Positions 1-13,700 of a stretch of DNA of 64,000 nucleotides are shown here, in pieces. Location: contig OY727096.1 of NCBI GenBank assembly GCA_963402885.1, positions 20,007,820 through 20,071,819 of the forward strand, given 5' to 3'. The notes below the pieces were generated by a model that was not told the DNA's origin, made no database searches, and worked only from the letters and a program-made list of their open reading frames with translations. Origin of the DNA: Antedon bifida. Taxonomy: Eukaryota; Echinodermata; Crinoidea; Comatulida; Antedonidae. A program made the translations under genes and the position numbers. The stretch's first letter is position 1, and the number at the start of each line of letters is the position of its first letter.

Positions 1-687
1 GTAGGATTTTTAATGAATATTAATAATAAATTTTTTTTAGATCTATTGTGACGTTTATGAATTAATTATTCCAGCTGAATTAGTAATTATTTTTTACATA
101 ATATTAATAAATAATTTTAATACATACATAATTTTATTTAGATCCTTTGTCAGATAATATGTCTTAGTTTACATTATATTTTTAAAATGCATAATAGATA
201 TATATTAGGTATACTTTCCATTTGAATTCTGTGTTTTAATTAGCATAATTTTCTTGTCATACAATTGTTCATGAGTTTTGTTAATATTAACAATCATTAT
301 ACTGAAGTGGATATACGGGATTTCAGCCAGATGATTGGAAAAAATCTCATTTGCATATTCACATTTGAAATGCGAAAGATTCAATGAGATATGTGTAGTG
401 TGATATGCGGTCGTGATTTATTGTTATTCTCTGCCAGCGACTATATCATTACTGAAATTAATGTACAAAGCTACACCGGTTGCTTCAGTAGACACCTATG
501 CTTGGTCTTGTCGACTGTGTTTATTTTACTCTGAGGGCCTAGCAGAATCTCTAAGCCTATCTGACCTAGCTAGGTATTTTGTTACCTACGCTCATCCAAT
601 GCTGAGTAAGAAGACAGAGTTCATCTTCATCATTTGCTTGGTTATTATTAAAGATAAATTGTATACAGTTTGAGAAACGGTTGCCTG
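1..687. other. Upstream region of RBFOX locus, no clear gene
   Basis: AT-rich DNA in which I see no convincing exon up to about position 400. From about 413 the base composition rises towards normal coding levels and an open frame runs to 673, but it has no recognisable protein similarity. It may be 5' UTR of the candidate exon that follows. Confidence 0.4.
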
Positions 688-846
688 ATGAAGGGGACGG
701 TGAAACCTAGTGATGCTGTTTCGCAATCCACAACGTCCACCTCTAACCTAGGCCTCACAGGTTTAGCGTCGCATTTGCTACATGCTCGGGAAGGTCAGCC
801 TTGCTGGGTGAAAATCATGTCAAAAACCCCTCCTCAGCTTACTAAG
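688..846 (+). CDS. Candidate alternative 5' coding exon of RBFOX
   Basis: An open frame from an ATG at 688 ends at a good splice donor (AAG then gtaagg) at 847, leaving phase 0 after 53 codons. The stretch is clearly less AT-rich than its surroundings. The peptide is Ser/Thr-rich at first and ends MSKTPPQLTK; I do not recognise it. Joining it to the acceptor at 7540 would hit a stop at once. Joining it to the phase-0 acceptor at 12702 keeps the RBFOX frame open, so it could be a first exon from an alternative promoter. RBFOX genes commonly have several such first exons. It could also be a non-coding exon or belong to another transcript. Confidence 0.35.
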
Positions 847-1637
847 GTAAGGATAGATTTCACTACACTGAACGTGTAGTAATACATCTCTGGAATTCCA
901 TACCATAGTGTCTTGTATTGAGCAATAGGAGGTTTTGGTCTAAAATCTATTTGTACAGAAATATGGGTCTATAGTTTAGAGTTCAAATTTATTTGTGCAT
1001 CTAGTAATTTTTAATTTATTTGAGTAATAATGTCATATAATTGATTTTTTTTTTATTGATACAGTGTTTGAACATTTATTAAAATATGATTTTTTCTTTT
1101 ATAATATTATCCCATTATAAATTATTTGTATCTAGAGCTAAAATGTATTTGCAACACCAATATCATTAAAATTTCAGTCTTGGTTTAGAATTTATTTGAG
1201 CAGTGGGAATTTGTGATGTACATTGCATTTTATAGTCGGTGAATAAATAAAACAACGTCTCTGAAATTTGCGTTAATGATATGTCGGTTGATTCTATAAA
1301 CTGTAAATGTGTTCAATCCTGTGGGGCTTAGAAATAAATGATTTTATTTTATAGGTAATAATGTTGTAATTATTTGTAGTATTAAGTTACAGATTTTCCA
1401 TTAAAAATGTTCTTTGTATATAAAATGTATACAAAATATATATTGAATATTTCTATCTGTACAAATGGTATTGAATAATTATCAAAGCATGCCCTTTGGT
1501 TATGAAAAAAAGATCTAGTACAAAATAGATTTACATATTTAATGATTTCTTAATAACTATTATGTCTGATATTAAACTAGCTAAAACAATCAATTTGAGG
1601 CAACCCTTTGAACAAACATGTTTTCTTTTTGTTGAAT

Positions 1638-1664
1638 GTGTCCCCTTAATAGAGGTACTACTAT
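1638..1664 (+). repeat. Fragment of AAGGGGAC-type dispersed repeat
   Basis: A short stretch reading tgtccccttaatagagg and then a tactactat end. It matches the right end of the better preserved elements at 24121-24250 and 55571-55695. Confidence 0.5.
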
Positions 1665-2596
1665 ATTTGTATTGTATGCCAAAAAGTTATTTGTAGAGCA
1701 GACTTACTGGGGAATACTATGATTATAAAGAATATTGGTTTTTACCTTGATTTAAACTCATGCTAAATTACACTCAATAGTAATAAACTTTATTGATTAA
1801 TTGATTAACGTTGTGTAATTACCTCTAATTACTATTATGCAACTGGAGATTTGTAAATAGATATTGTTAATAATCAATAATCAATCAATAATATGGATGT
1901 AAGTGAATTATTCTTCATTAAATTCTTATTTACTTTTGTATAAGATTTTATTTGTTTTAACAAATTAAGTTTTTACTGATAATTGTATGCTGTACATTGA
2001 CGATGATTTTAAAAGTATTGAAAATATTTGATGAAAACATATAAAACAATTTTTTTAAAGTTAAATTTTTTTTATGCAAATAGAAGGTAGAATTAATTAT
2101 AAAATTAGCTCTATGTTGGTATTATATTTCTTTAGTATTATATATATTTTATATTTCTTACATTGAACTACTGCTGTACAATAGAATAGAATGTGGTTGT
2201 ATAGAGAGACTATGTGTCATTTATACGTGAAAGCATAATTATATTCCAAATGCATATATTTGAAATTTGTTAGGGTTATTGCACAGACACATGCTTTAGG
2301 CGTCAAGAGATTAGAAGATTTATATTTAAAATATTGATACATAAAGTTGATAGAATATGGAAAATATGCAAAATGATATATGACTTTTAGATGTAACTAT
2401 CCTAAAAAAACTAAAATATTATTAGAGAAAATATATATGCTGAGTGCGCTATCGGAAGACGGCATATTAATACTGTAGGTAGTTTTACAAATTTATCTTG
2501 ATAGTGTATTGAATATACTGCACAGCAGGTGAGACGACTAGATTTAATATTCGTTTATCATTATCATTTCAATTTTCAAATCTTTTCACTTGGGCA

Positions 2597-2905
2597 ACGA
2601 ATAAATGTATGATAAGTAGATGAATAGATATCTGACATGAATGATAGTAGAGTACAGTAATGAGTTCTCATCAATGAACACATGGTCATAAGTAACTTGA
2701 AAGAAAGAGATAAATGTATAGGTTATAGCGATATCTGACATGAATGGTGGTAATGCATAGTAATGAGTTCTCAATGAACATGTATAGGCTCGTTTCTGCT
2801 AATTTAACACACAAAAAAGAGAGTTCTTGTTATGATAATGAATGTATAAGTTGTAGTGATATCAGTCGGCCATCTTGAATGTGAATGCTAGAATGGTAAT
2901 GAGTC
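2597..2905. repeat. Degenerate tandem repeat, about three copies
   Basis: Three diverged copies of a roughly 80-110 bp segment share ataaatgtat, gatatctgacatgaatg and agtaatgagttctca at the same relative positions (about 2600, 2715 and 2838). The third copy is the most decayed. There is no coding signal. Confidence 0.55.
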
Positions 2906-5055
2906 TTTTTAAATGTTACACATAGTCAAGCTTGCAATTAGCTTACCTTACCTTTCTGAAATAATCCATCAAAGATATACTGGAATAATCTGGCATATAA
3001 AATTACACTAAACTAAAAAAAAAGGCATTTGCACTTTATTCTTCAAGAATTAATTTTTCTACATCATATACAAACAACATAAGATAATTATATATACAAT
3101 GCTCAGTTTGTAATCCTGTAGAGAAGACCTCATCATTAGTGAACGTTTGTTGGTGAGATTGTTCTTCAAATTTTGTTTTCATTTTTGTAAACTGCACTAA
3201 ATTAAAAATCAGTACACAACTACTGAACGTGGACACAGCATACAGTAACTGTGTAAATAATGAGGTTATATGTTCATATTAAAATTTATATTGAGCTGCA
3301 AATTAAAATTGAGTCGTATAGAGTGATATATTTTAATTGAAATTACTTTTCCAATTCACAACATTTACTACATTACAGTGTCACAATAGTTTTAATTTAA
3401 ATACAATTTAAATGTCCATCTTCATAAACGATAATAGATATTGATACACTATTTAGGAAATAATATTATTTTTTATAGCCATAAATAAAAATACTCATTA
3501 AAGCTTCACCAACCGTGACTCTCTCAAAAGTAATTTTCTGATAATTAATCATCTTTTTAATTTTTAAAATGATAAAGATTACACTCTAGAGATTTCAGAA
3601 AATCTAAAAATCAATATATTTGGCAAAGGAATTAAAAGTATTTTGTTTTGCATTGTAGTAAGGAGTATGCTAGGTCAATATAAGGTTTTGTCATGCATAT
3701 ATCCACCACTCAGGAGAATATGATTTCAAGGTTGTAATTAGAAAAAACATATTTTTTTTATGTTTTACATTGTTTGTATAATGATTGTTTAAAAAGATAT
3801 TGTGGCAGGTAAAGTCCCCCAAGTCATTCTATATTTTTAGAATAATTACTAATGTATACATTGTAATTATTTTTTTGACATCTGAGAGTTTGTTTCGTCA
3901 ATTGATGTAATAAAATGCACATCAGGTAATCAAGTGTCATTGCTATTGTATCAGAGGATTTTAACAGTGTCAAAGGTCAGGAGAGTTTTACGGTTGGAGA
4001 GCAATGGTGTGTTTCTTATTGGCTTAAATCATGGAGGAAAAAAATAAGAAACTTGTTTTTCTTTCATGCTTTAGTTACTTTAGTTTCAAACAATAGAAAA
4101 GCCTTAAATATACTACAGTGCTATATTATGTATGCATATAATTATCCTACATATAATATACATATGATATTACATAGGCACTATGTTAAAAACCATAACT
4201 CAACATCTGAACAGGCCTCATAAATTCAACATGAGTGGTATTTATATTTTAAATTCCAAACCATTTTTTTAACAGAAAAGAGGTCAAAGCAGGAATAATA
4301 TGTAACCTATGCTAAAAAGCTAGAACACTTCATTATCAACGTGCAACGACTTCCTTCGTTTTACGATTCAAATCATGCACCACAAATAATCCTGAATTGT
4401 CAGATGAAAAACTGTAGTAACAAATTAAAATCGGAAAATTAGTACTGTAATCATACAATATAATATCAGGTTGAATATTTTGAAGAAAGCATTTTTTATT
4501 TATAATCTCCTAATAGTTTCATGGTTAGTGTGTTTAGAAACATATTTACAAAGAAAAAAATACATTTAAAATGGATGAAAGTTGATATCAGATTACTATG
4601 AATTATTGCCATAGGCTAGGCCAAAATAAAAGAGAATACTAGTGAAGTAAGCTCAAATGTTAGTTTCTATAACATCTTATGCCACTGGGGATGGGCAAAG
4701 GTCAAGTAAGCAAGGAGGATACAATCACATCAATCATATAAATGAGAGAAAAAGAGAGATTTAATTATTGTGTTAAAAACAACGCAAAGAAGTGTTGCAT
4801 TTATTTTTTGCTTGTCTGTCCTTTTTGCTTGATATGTATTTGATTTATCTACTTTTTATTGCATTTGAACCATATTGAAAAAAAATCAATTACTATAATG
4901 ATAATAATCATGATTATTAAAGCAGTGAAGGCTTATAAATAAATTAGAATTTACAATGTGTTGAGTGATTGTTAATTAAAAATTGAACATTAAAGAAGGA
5001 TGATTTTAAGATACTGTAATCTTATAAAAATAAATTGGAAATTATAATATTGATC

Positions 5056-5182
5056 GAAAGGCAAATAACTGAACAAATGACAATGCTGTGGGTATCGGTG
5101 GCTGCATCTCAATGAAGTTACAACTAAAATAAGCAAACAGCTAAATCAAAACGATCAAGTAAAAACAGCCAGAAAGAAATCC
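5056..5182 (+). repeat. Dispersed repeat family R3, copy 1
   Basis: Shares aaaggcaaataactgaa, gacaatgctgtg and aacagccagaaagaa, in order, with copies at 18196-18310 and 39881-40030. The family is not identified. The 39881 copy ends with a gctttcgggcaa...gcccttcatcagtg tail, a type of 3' motif often seen in retroelements. Confidence 0.55.
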
Positions 5183-7548
5183 TTCCTTGGTGCAATTATA
5201 GAATTATATGTTGGAAATATTTCTCCCTCGTATGTATACCAATACTAACGATATACAGTTGTTTCAAATATGAGCAAAAAATGTGTATCGTCGATACACC
5301 AAAAATAGGTCAGACTTAAGTCAAGATCATTATTGTCTGAAAATTACATAAAGCAGACAATTGATAGTCACATCTGTCCCTGATGCCCATTCCACATTAG
5401 CCAAAGGAAGCTCTTGAGCCTAGCTAGTGGTGTCTAAAAAGCCGCTAATATCTCTCTACACTCAGTCAGATGACGTGTGATTTTTTTCCAAGCTGTATTA
5501 ACTGTAATGATTTCTTTTCAAAATCTCATTAAACAATATATTTAATTTTCCTATTCAATCAATTATATATTGGAATATTATAGTAGAAGGAAAAATTCTA
5601 TTATCACTATAATACTCCCATAAGCAATACAATTTTGTTGATAAAGTTTTTAAAAATTGCAATAAAAATAGAAAGTTTTTATGTTTTTATGAACAGGAAG
5701 AACATGTGGAGATACGGAATAAAAAATACCAAAATAATTATACAAACTTGAGGCAAAGTAACTGGTTTTAAGAGGGAAAGATGATATGTAATAAACTCTG
5801 TGAATTATTGAATGTTTTGTGATTGACAGTCCTGTGTAATACTAATAGATCATTAAGAACGTGCTCAAAATTGGTAGTGCAACAAGCCCTGTACAATGTT
5901 ATATGGGTGTGTCTTTGAAAAAAAAAAGCTGGGTGACTCCACCCTCCTTCAATAAGCAGTGGATATCCAGTAGAAATACTTTAGGAGAGGGTTGCTGGCC
6001 CTTGAATAAAGTGAACTCATAGGTTAAAGTTCACCATACCATATTTCTATAAAGTCTTATTTGGGATACAATATTGTGATACTTAATATAATTTAAATTA
6101 TTTATTAATATACCAATCAATAATGTTAAATACCCATTGATACTGATAAATAACTTTAATTGTCACATTTCTAAGTCTTTAGTATCTATTGTAAGTTTCT
6201 ATCTGTTAAATTACGCTACTGTATTAAGTGCAGTTTGTTTTAAATCAAATTATTTTCATGCTTTCAAAATCCTAATCTTATTACTGTGTACAAATCTTTA
6301 CTGCTGGAATCAGTCAGCCTGGCAGGGCTATTTGAGATTGGATGGTGTTTTTCTGCAAGTTAATATACATAGTTTCTATGCAAATATGCCTGTTATGGAC
6401 ACTTTTTTCCTGATAAATTCACTTTAGCTACTGTAGTCAGGCGAACAGAAAACAGGTGGATTTTATTGTTATTGGTTTTGAGCAACATTAACACAATTTG
6501 TTGATGGTATATCGGACAAATTTCTGATGCCTTTACTTTGCTGAATCTTGTTTGCATTTGTGAGTTAATTTTGTGCAAAGAAATCTTGTATGCAGTGAAT
6601 TGTTTTAGGCCTACCAAATGTTTTTATTCTTGAATAGAAGGAAAGTAGAATAATGTCATCACTGTGTAATCAAAATAAAATATATTTATTGTTTAAAGTA
6701 AATTATTTGTTATCATAGAGATTATATACATAGTTTTTTCACTATTACTTGATAAGAGGTGAAGAGTAATCAACACATGCGCTCAGTGTAAAGGAAGTTG
6801 GTCCAGGAAGGAAATGATCAAACCATCTGTGTATACATGCTAGCCATCTTCGGTACTAAGCTTTATATGTTGGTATCCAGGGTGTAATCAGCCCAGCTTA
6901 GAAGGAAGACCAGTGGACTGTGAGTACCGTTTACCGTGAGTACAATCACAGGAGTTAACAGCTTGATGTAATTATCAACCCCACTGGGTTTTTGGTATGC
7001 AAATTAGGTGACAGTTGGAAGTAGCCTATGATCAGATGTAACAGAAACAAAGGCAAGCAAGCAGACCCACTTTGTCTCTTGTCAGCGAGCTGAAAACAAT
7101 ACATAACAGGACAGGGTTCTTTTGGAAACATACAGTATAACATTTTGATACAGAACTGGACTGGTTTCTCTACAAATTGGATGTTTTAGTTGTTGAATTT
7201 TCAAACTTTATTTTGATCTTTTATTTCTTTAACTTTAAGATGTTTCCAGGTTGGTTATTTTGTAGAAGTTAATGAAGAAATCTTAAAGATTTTATAGTTA
7301 TAAACAATAAGCTTTGACTGAACGCTTGATGAATTTTTATCAATAGACCAATTCTTCTATGGCTATCACTATTTGTACTTGAGGATACAAGTTGTTTATG
7401 TTGGATGCTTTTAACTTCAGTTGTATTTTGGAGATGACTGAGGTAGCATTATTTTAATTTTTGAAGGAACGAATTTGAATCAGGATTTTTAGTATACATT
7501 TAATTATTACTGCTGGACATTGACACATTCTTTTTGAAAGGCATCAAC

Positions 7549-7743
7549 ATGATGATTAGTGGTGGATTAGCAATGTCCCAGATGCAAAGTCCTGTTCATG
7601 CGATGGCGCAATACTCAACGCCGATGCAGGCGTCTGTTCAGGCGTCCGTCCAATCACAGTTGAGTCCATCTCAATATGTTTATTGTTCGTCTTATCCACA
7701 AAATGGGACAATTTTACAAGTTTCCGGTAAACAACAATCACTG
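7549..7743 (+). CDS. RBFOX: RBFOX coding exon 1 (N-terminal)
   Basis: Starts at ATG 7549 ([11 protein letters not shown]) and encodes 65 residues rich in Met, Gln, Ser and Ala, ending GKQQSL. The donor ctg then gtaaga at 7744 leaves phase 0. An AG at 7539-7540 could be an acceptor for a non-coding upstream exon. The second Met of the pair is equally possible as the start. Confidence 0.75.
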
Positions 7744-10700
7744 GTAAGATAGAATGAATATTAATTTCCAAATAAATAGAATTTTAATGATTATTTGAAT
7801 TTAATATTGAGAGAATATCACAAGGTTTTGAGCTAAATCATTTTTTTAAATTTGTTTAAATTACATTTCTTAGTTTGTAACAAAATTGTATTTGTTAAGT
7901 TTTTGCTGAAAATTTTACAAATAAGGAACTGCCAGCTTTTATTCTGACCTATGACCTCTTGTTTCTGATTTATTAGCTAAAATCAATTTTCATGACTGCA
8001 GTGGCACAGAATTTACTTGCAATCCCCACATTGCTATTCACTACTAGTAGTAAAATAATTCTCACGAACAGTCAAGTTAAGTCTATTGCCCTTTTGTGAA
8101 CTAATTAAACTTATATTAATATTATAATTGGAAAGATTATTTAACTTAAGAATGAGTATTTCAATGCTGAATCAATATTAAGACTATAAATACTCATGAG
8201 CCAACCGACTCGAAATTGTAAATGTTTTGCGACCAAACTATTTTTTTTTAAAGGATCTATGCTTTATGAATCACTAATTCGGTTGACTTGAAGTGTGTTG
8301 AACTTGCTTATGGTGCCATTAAAACAAATGAACTTAATTGACTCCACATTTAGAACATTAGCTTAACCATATTTTTTATTTGTTCTTTCCTTCATGATAA
8401 CTGAAAGTAAGTAAAGTAAAGTGTTCTGATTGTTATTAATTTGTTTTTACTTTTTCATTTGGAATAGGCCTATATAATTATGTTTAAAAGTATTACAGTT
8501 CGGTATAAATCATACAGTTTCCCAAAACAAAACCTTTTTTTTAAGGTCCAGAAGATCTCAAATTCTTGTTTTACCATTAAAAACACATTTGGAATATCAG
8601 ACTTTCCAGAAAACCAGACATATTAATTATTGTTAGACCAGCCCAAGGGTGTCTGGTATTTGTAGAGTTGTATTTCAATGGGATGGGATGGGCTAATTAC
8701 AAATAAACAATTAAAAACAAACAATAGACTAAAACAAAAAAGCTAAAGGTGTTTCCACTACCATCAAATTAAACAAAGCTATTGTTCTATTTCTAAGGAA
8801 TAGTTTCTACTTTTCACTGGTCTTTTCCACCTGCCAGCCCAGATACATCTGGAAAAACAGTTATTGCACAGTAGGAACTCCTGTAGAAGTATTTTAGCAA
8901 CCAGAATATTAATAATTAATCGACATCAACAAAACAATTTAATTTCACTCCTTAAAGTGCATTACAATGTTATACCAATTCTGGTTTCAGATTGGGTAAC
9001 AAGTCAATATTATTACTGTAGGCCTATATTATTACTCTCACTGTTGTTGTAAACTTATTAATTACTATTAGTTTGTATTGAATATCATTACAGAAATCCA
9101 CTCATAGTTTCAGATAAAATAAAAAATAGCGACAGTTTACACACATGTATCTTTATTTGGAATCACTCTTGTTTTATTTAAAAATCAACTGTTAAATTAG
9201 TAGTAGTAGTTATATTTATTATTAGTTTCATTTTCCAAATTGTTCACTACCTCTTTCAGGAAATACTGTAACTAAAATTTTAACATGTGTAATCTCGTTA
9301 CCTAGTATATAATAGAGTTGTTTCATATTTTTTAAGTGTATATAATCAACCACATGTTTCCATACTTCAATGAATAATGCACAATGTATAAAAACATTGA
9401 AGCGCAACTAGAACAGCAGTGTGTCATGCTTTTGAGATTATAAGCTTAAAGTTAGCGCATAATAATGCATTATATTCTAACTCGATGAATTATGTTGTCG
9501 CTTATGATAGATACACCAGATATCCACAGTAGCTTACTCTGATTTTTGAAAGCAATATTTGCTTAATCCTGGTCCATTTAAAATGGAATAGCTGTTTTTA
9601 AGTCCTAGGAGAATAGCATTTTTTAACTGTTTTAACTCATATCATCCATTATCAGTTTACCAGGTAATGAATATTCATGACATTTGAATATTCATAACAA
9701 GACAAAGAGCTTATTTTGAATGACAGAATTTACTACCAGTAATTTTTACATCAACTTTTTTCAACCATGCTGCTTTGCGATGAACAGTACATTTATTTTG
9801 TTTGAAATGGATTGACTGACTTTTCAAGTTTTGACTAGTTCTAACTGCAAAATAACATTTGCTATAGCCAAAATTTAAAATCATTGCATGCGTTTATTAA
9901 AGTGATCCAGTTAGTGGACTGTGATCTTGTTTTCCATTAAGATGAATATCTTAAGAAAGGTATGTAAAGTTAGATTATTTTTAACAATTTTGTATTGTGG
10001 CATCAGTGAGTTCCATGATATAAATTGATCAATTTATGCATACTACATTACTTAAATCTACTATTAATTAAATTGAAAATAACTAAAATGTGAAAAAGGT
10101 TGGCATAACATTGTAACAGCTCTAAATTTAATAAATAGCTCTAAATAAAATTCTTTTTAGTAATTTTTTTATTCTAGGCCTACGGTATTGCCGAGTTATA
10201 CCATTTGTTTGAAAATATTTTACATTTAATTGCCATGTAATCAGATTAGGTTTTACTTGGAATTAGATTAATCTTAAACAAATCCTAAATAATTTTTTCC
10301 AGACGTGTGACCTCAAATATTTGTTCAGAATAAATTAATTTGTAATCAACATTTTCTCTATAGTACATATATATATATTAATTTAGTATAATCATGTAAT
10401 GTGAAGCCTTCTTTTAATTCCATGTGGTTTTGACAAAACAAACTACAGTTTGTGATGTCACTAACATTGTGTTACCAAATTCATATTAGATGTTTTGTTA
10501 GCTAGTATTATGGAATGCTCACACATACAGTATTGGATGCCTTGTCCACAATCCCTGGCCAAGTTAGTAAAGGATTCTAAAATTAAAGTTACAAGAAAGT
10601 GTTTTGCAAAAAGTTTTTAAGTACACCATTACAATCAAGATCACAAGAATAGAAAATTAAATTGAATGACGCAAGTTGAGTGCCTCGGAGAACAATTACA

Positions 10701-13700
10701 GCACCATCTCACAAACTGTTAGATTTAAGTGTCGGTTATGTTCGACCATAAAATAGTGCATAAGGCGATTATGAGACGCTGTCTCCCTCACTAGATGCAA
10801 GTAGATTTCATCGTTTTTCTAAAACTGGATACTGTAAACAATGTAATTTGTCAAATAATGAACGCCAGTTGTTTCAATCGAATCAAATGGTTGTTGTTTA
10901 ATCGGGTATATCTTTAAAAAATAAATTTTACTTTTTTTAATGTTTAACATTTAAAGTCTGCATTTTTTTTCTGTGTAGAATGAAATGTTTGTTGATGGTG
11001 TACTGTTTGTACTTTCATTGAACATTCAATTACCAATAGCAAAAATAATATGTTTTTTTAGTATTTCAATTAATAAATAATAATATGTAGATATACATTC
11101 TTCAATTTCAAAATATTTGTATTTAAGTAAATTGTTTATAAAGGCCTGTGTATATAGATTTTAAATAAATATTAGTACTGATAGTTTATGCAAAATTAGA
11201 TAGTATAATACTGTATTTTCATGTATTTTAGATTACCATACTCTTCTACAACAGTATAATATGCTGATATATTTGGCTGTTGGCAAACATGTGTAGTTGT
11301 TATTATGTTAATCAGCCATAGATCGTGTCCTTGATAGGTTGGAGGTCACTCAAGTAATACTGCATTCAGTAGATAGAGAGAAGTGATCTTCAATCTCATC
11401 AGAAGCACGGGGTCGTTATAAAATGCTTCATAAGAAGTCAGCTTTAGAATTTTCATAGATGTGTTATCAAACCTAATCATCACGCTGGGACCCTAGAGAG
11501 TTCTTTCCCATTAATTGTAGTCAAATGTCTGCTGTGCAACTCATTAGCTTGGGCCTAGCAAAGTGGGTAGATAATCTGTATTGAAACGGGCATGGTTTTT
11601 AAAGCTGAATCCAATAAGTTGTTTGTACAGTATTATTGACAAAAATTCCTATATTGCCAGTTGTTTTACATAACAATATAACAATTTGTTTGTTTTAATA
11701 TCAAATAAACGAAGAAAAGGTTTTTGATTGGTCGGTTACATGTTATATACAGTATAGATCATTATCATATGAATAGTGACAATATTCTAGTACATATTAA
11801 TTATTTTGATTACTCTATTTTAGTTTAAATTTCATAATTAATAATTTTATAGAATATTTAGTTTTACAACCTAAAATACGAGAACAATTATTTTTGAATC
11901 AGAATTATACATTTAATGGTTTTATTGCTGCTGTTCTTTGTTATTTAAATTTTATTGTCACAATTATTAGTAACTTTGTAAATTTTCAGTCATCATTCAT
12001 CAAACAGTATTGTCGGTATTTGAAATGTGTTTATTACAGCTTTATATTATTCTGATTTGCATGGGAGATTCCACTTACAGTACCAGCAAAAACAGACGAG
12101 AGTCGCTCATGCGTATAATGACTTCTGTTAAACACAGAGACAAAGACTAGAGAAGTAAAAATTCAGACAAATATCTAATAACACTGAAAATTCTACACAC
12201 GAGTCGTCAAATCTGTCGCCTATATGCACTCTAAAATCAGCGTTTGTCTGTGCAGTATAAACGCTGTAAGTTGTCCTGAAAGGTAGAAGCTATTATCTAA
12301 CCTAACATTTGCCGAAGAAACATCTTATTATATTCTGTCATAACTCGCATTACATACATTCTCCTAAAAGGATTTATACAGGCTTTTTCGGTAAGATGAC
12401 GATTTAATCCGTGCGGGATGTAATCACCTAGGTCTTGAATGTGTAACGCTTTTTACGAATCAAACTACCGTCAGCAAGATCGGACTGTTTCAACGTGTTG
12501 TGTCAGTTGTTCAAATTTCAGTAGTGTCTTGGGAGTTTTAATGGTGTCATTTCCGCAATTTTGCATTAATATCTGCGCGTATGGCCTCAAACCAACACTT
12601 GGAAAATGAAACTTGGTTTTGTGCTTACAGGCTGTTTTTCCTCAATATACTAGTATATTTATATATAATCTAATAGTATTATTTCTTTGTTTTTTTCTTC
12701 AGCATCCTATGCAGATGGCCGGACAGCCTCAGCTGGCTGCAGCCTACCAAGCACAGGCATTCCCACCACAGAATGGCTTAGAGGCCTACCAACAACCTCA
12801 AGTGCAAACACCGTATGTACCTACATCTGTAGCCCAGGCACAGACAGATCAGGCAACGAGTTACACACAGCCACCTCCAACACAAGATGGAGTAACAGTA
12901 GCAGGCTTCCCTCCTGGCACGGCCGCAGATGGCACTACTTTTGTACAAACACAGCCTACCGGCACCGAACAAACAACACAACCAGGATTATCAATACCAA
13001 TCACGGTAAGTTGAAATAGGCCTAGATATAAAGTATCATACGTTTCATAATTTATGTTATTAATGATCATATATATGTTATTAAATTATGAAAGCCTGTG
13101 ATAGCATTTAGTGCAACATAGTTACAGTATCTGCTCTCTTGTTTAGTGTTTTTTCTGACTGACTTAACTGTGTAAGTTAAATAATTAACTATTGACTAGT
13201 TATTGATTGATTAATTCTTTTTATTATAAATATTTAGCAGAAGAATTCGGCTTTGATTCTAGGTTAGGTTGGCTTTTTCTCATTTTCACAGATTTTCCTT
13301 TACTTTATTTCTAGTAAACTATATGTATCACTCTTTTTTATAGTCCTTTCATTTTCACTCATATATGGCTGTGCACTTATTTTCATATTCCAGAGTTATA
13401 TGTTCAAGTCAACTTGTTAAACTTTAACCTCAATTCTCTGAATTCATCATCATTCATCAATTTATATGCATCTGTTAGAAAATTATAATTAATTACATAA
13501 AAATGAAAATTTGTCAATTATTTATAAACATTGTCATTTCATATGAGGATACTGATGACACTATTTTTACTAATTTGTATTTTTGATTTATTTCTTATTT
13601 TTGTAATCCTTTCTTGCATCAATTATCTTGTTACAATCAAGAAATGTTTATTTTTAACCTACTTCCTTGCAGATTTTTTAATATGACTCATATGTATCAT

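Larger units (their letters stand above)
847..7540 (+). other. Putative RBFOX 5' intron / upstream promoter region
   Basis: About 6.7 kb of AT-rich DNA. It holds a degenerate threefold repeat (2597-2905), a fragment of the dispersed AAGGGGAC family (1638-1664) and one copy of another dispersed repeat (5056-5182). The segment from about 6770 to 7150 is less AT-rich and includes an octamer ATGCAAAT at 6997-7004. It may be promoter or 5' UTR for the exon starting at 7549. Open frames here (for example 6137-6427) show no family resemblance. Confidence 0.4.

Noticed and set aside
6137-6427. Open frame of 96 codons
   Set aside because: It lacks family similarity, composition or splice context typical of an exon, and is AT-rich like the intron around it.
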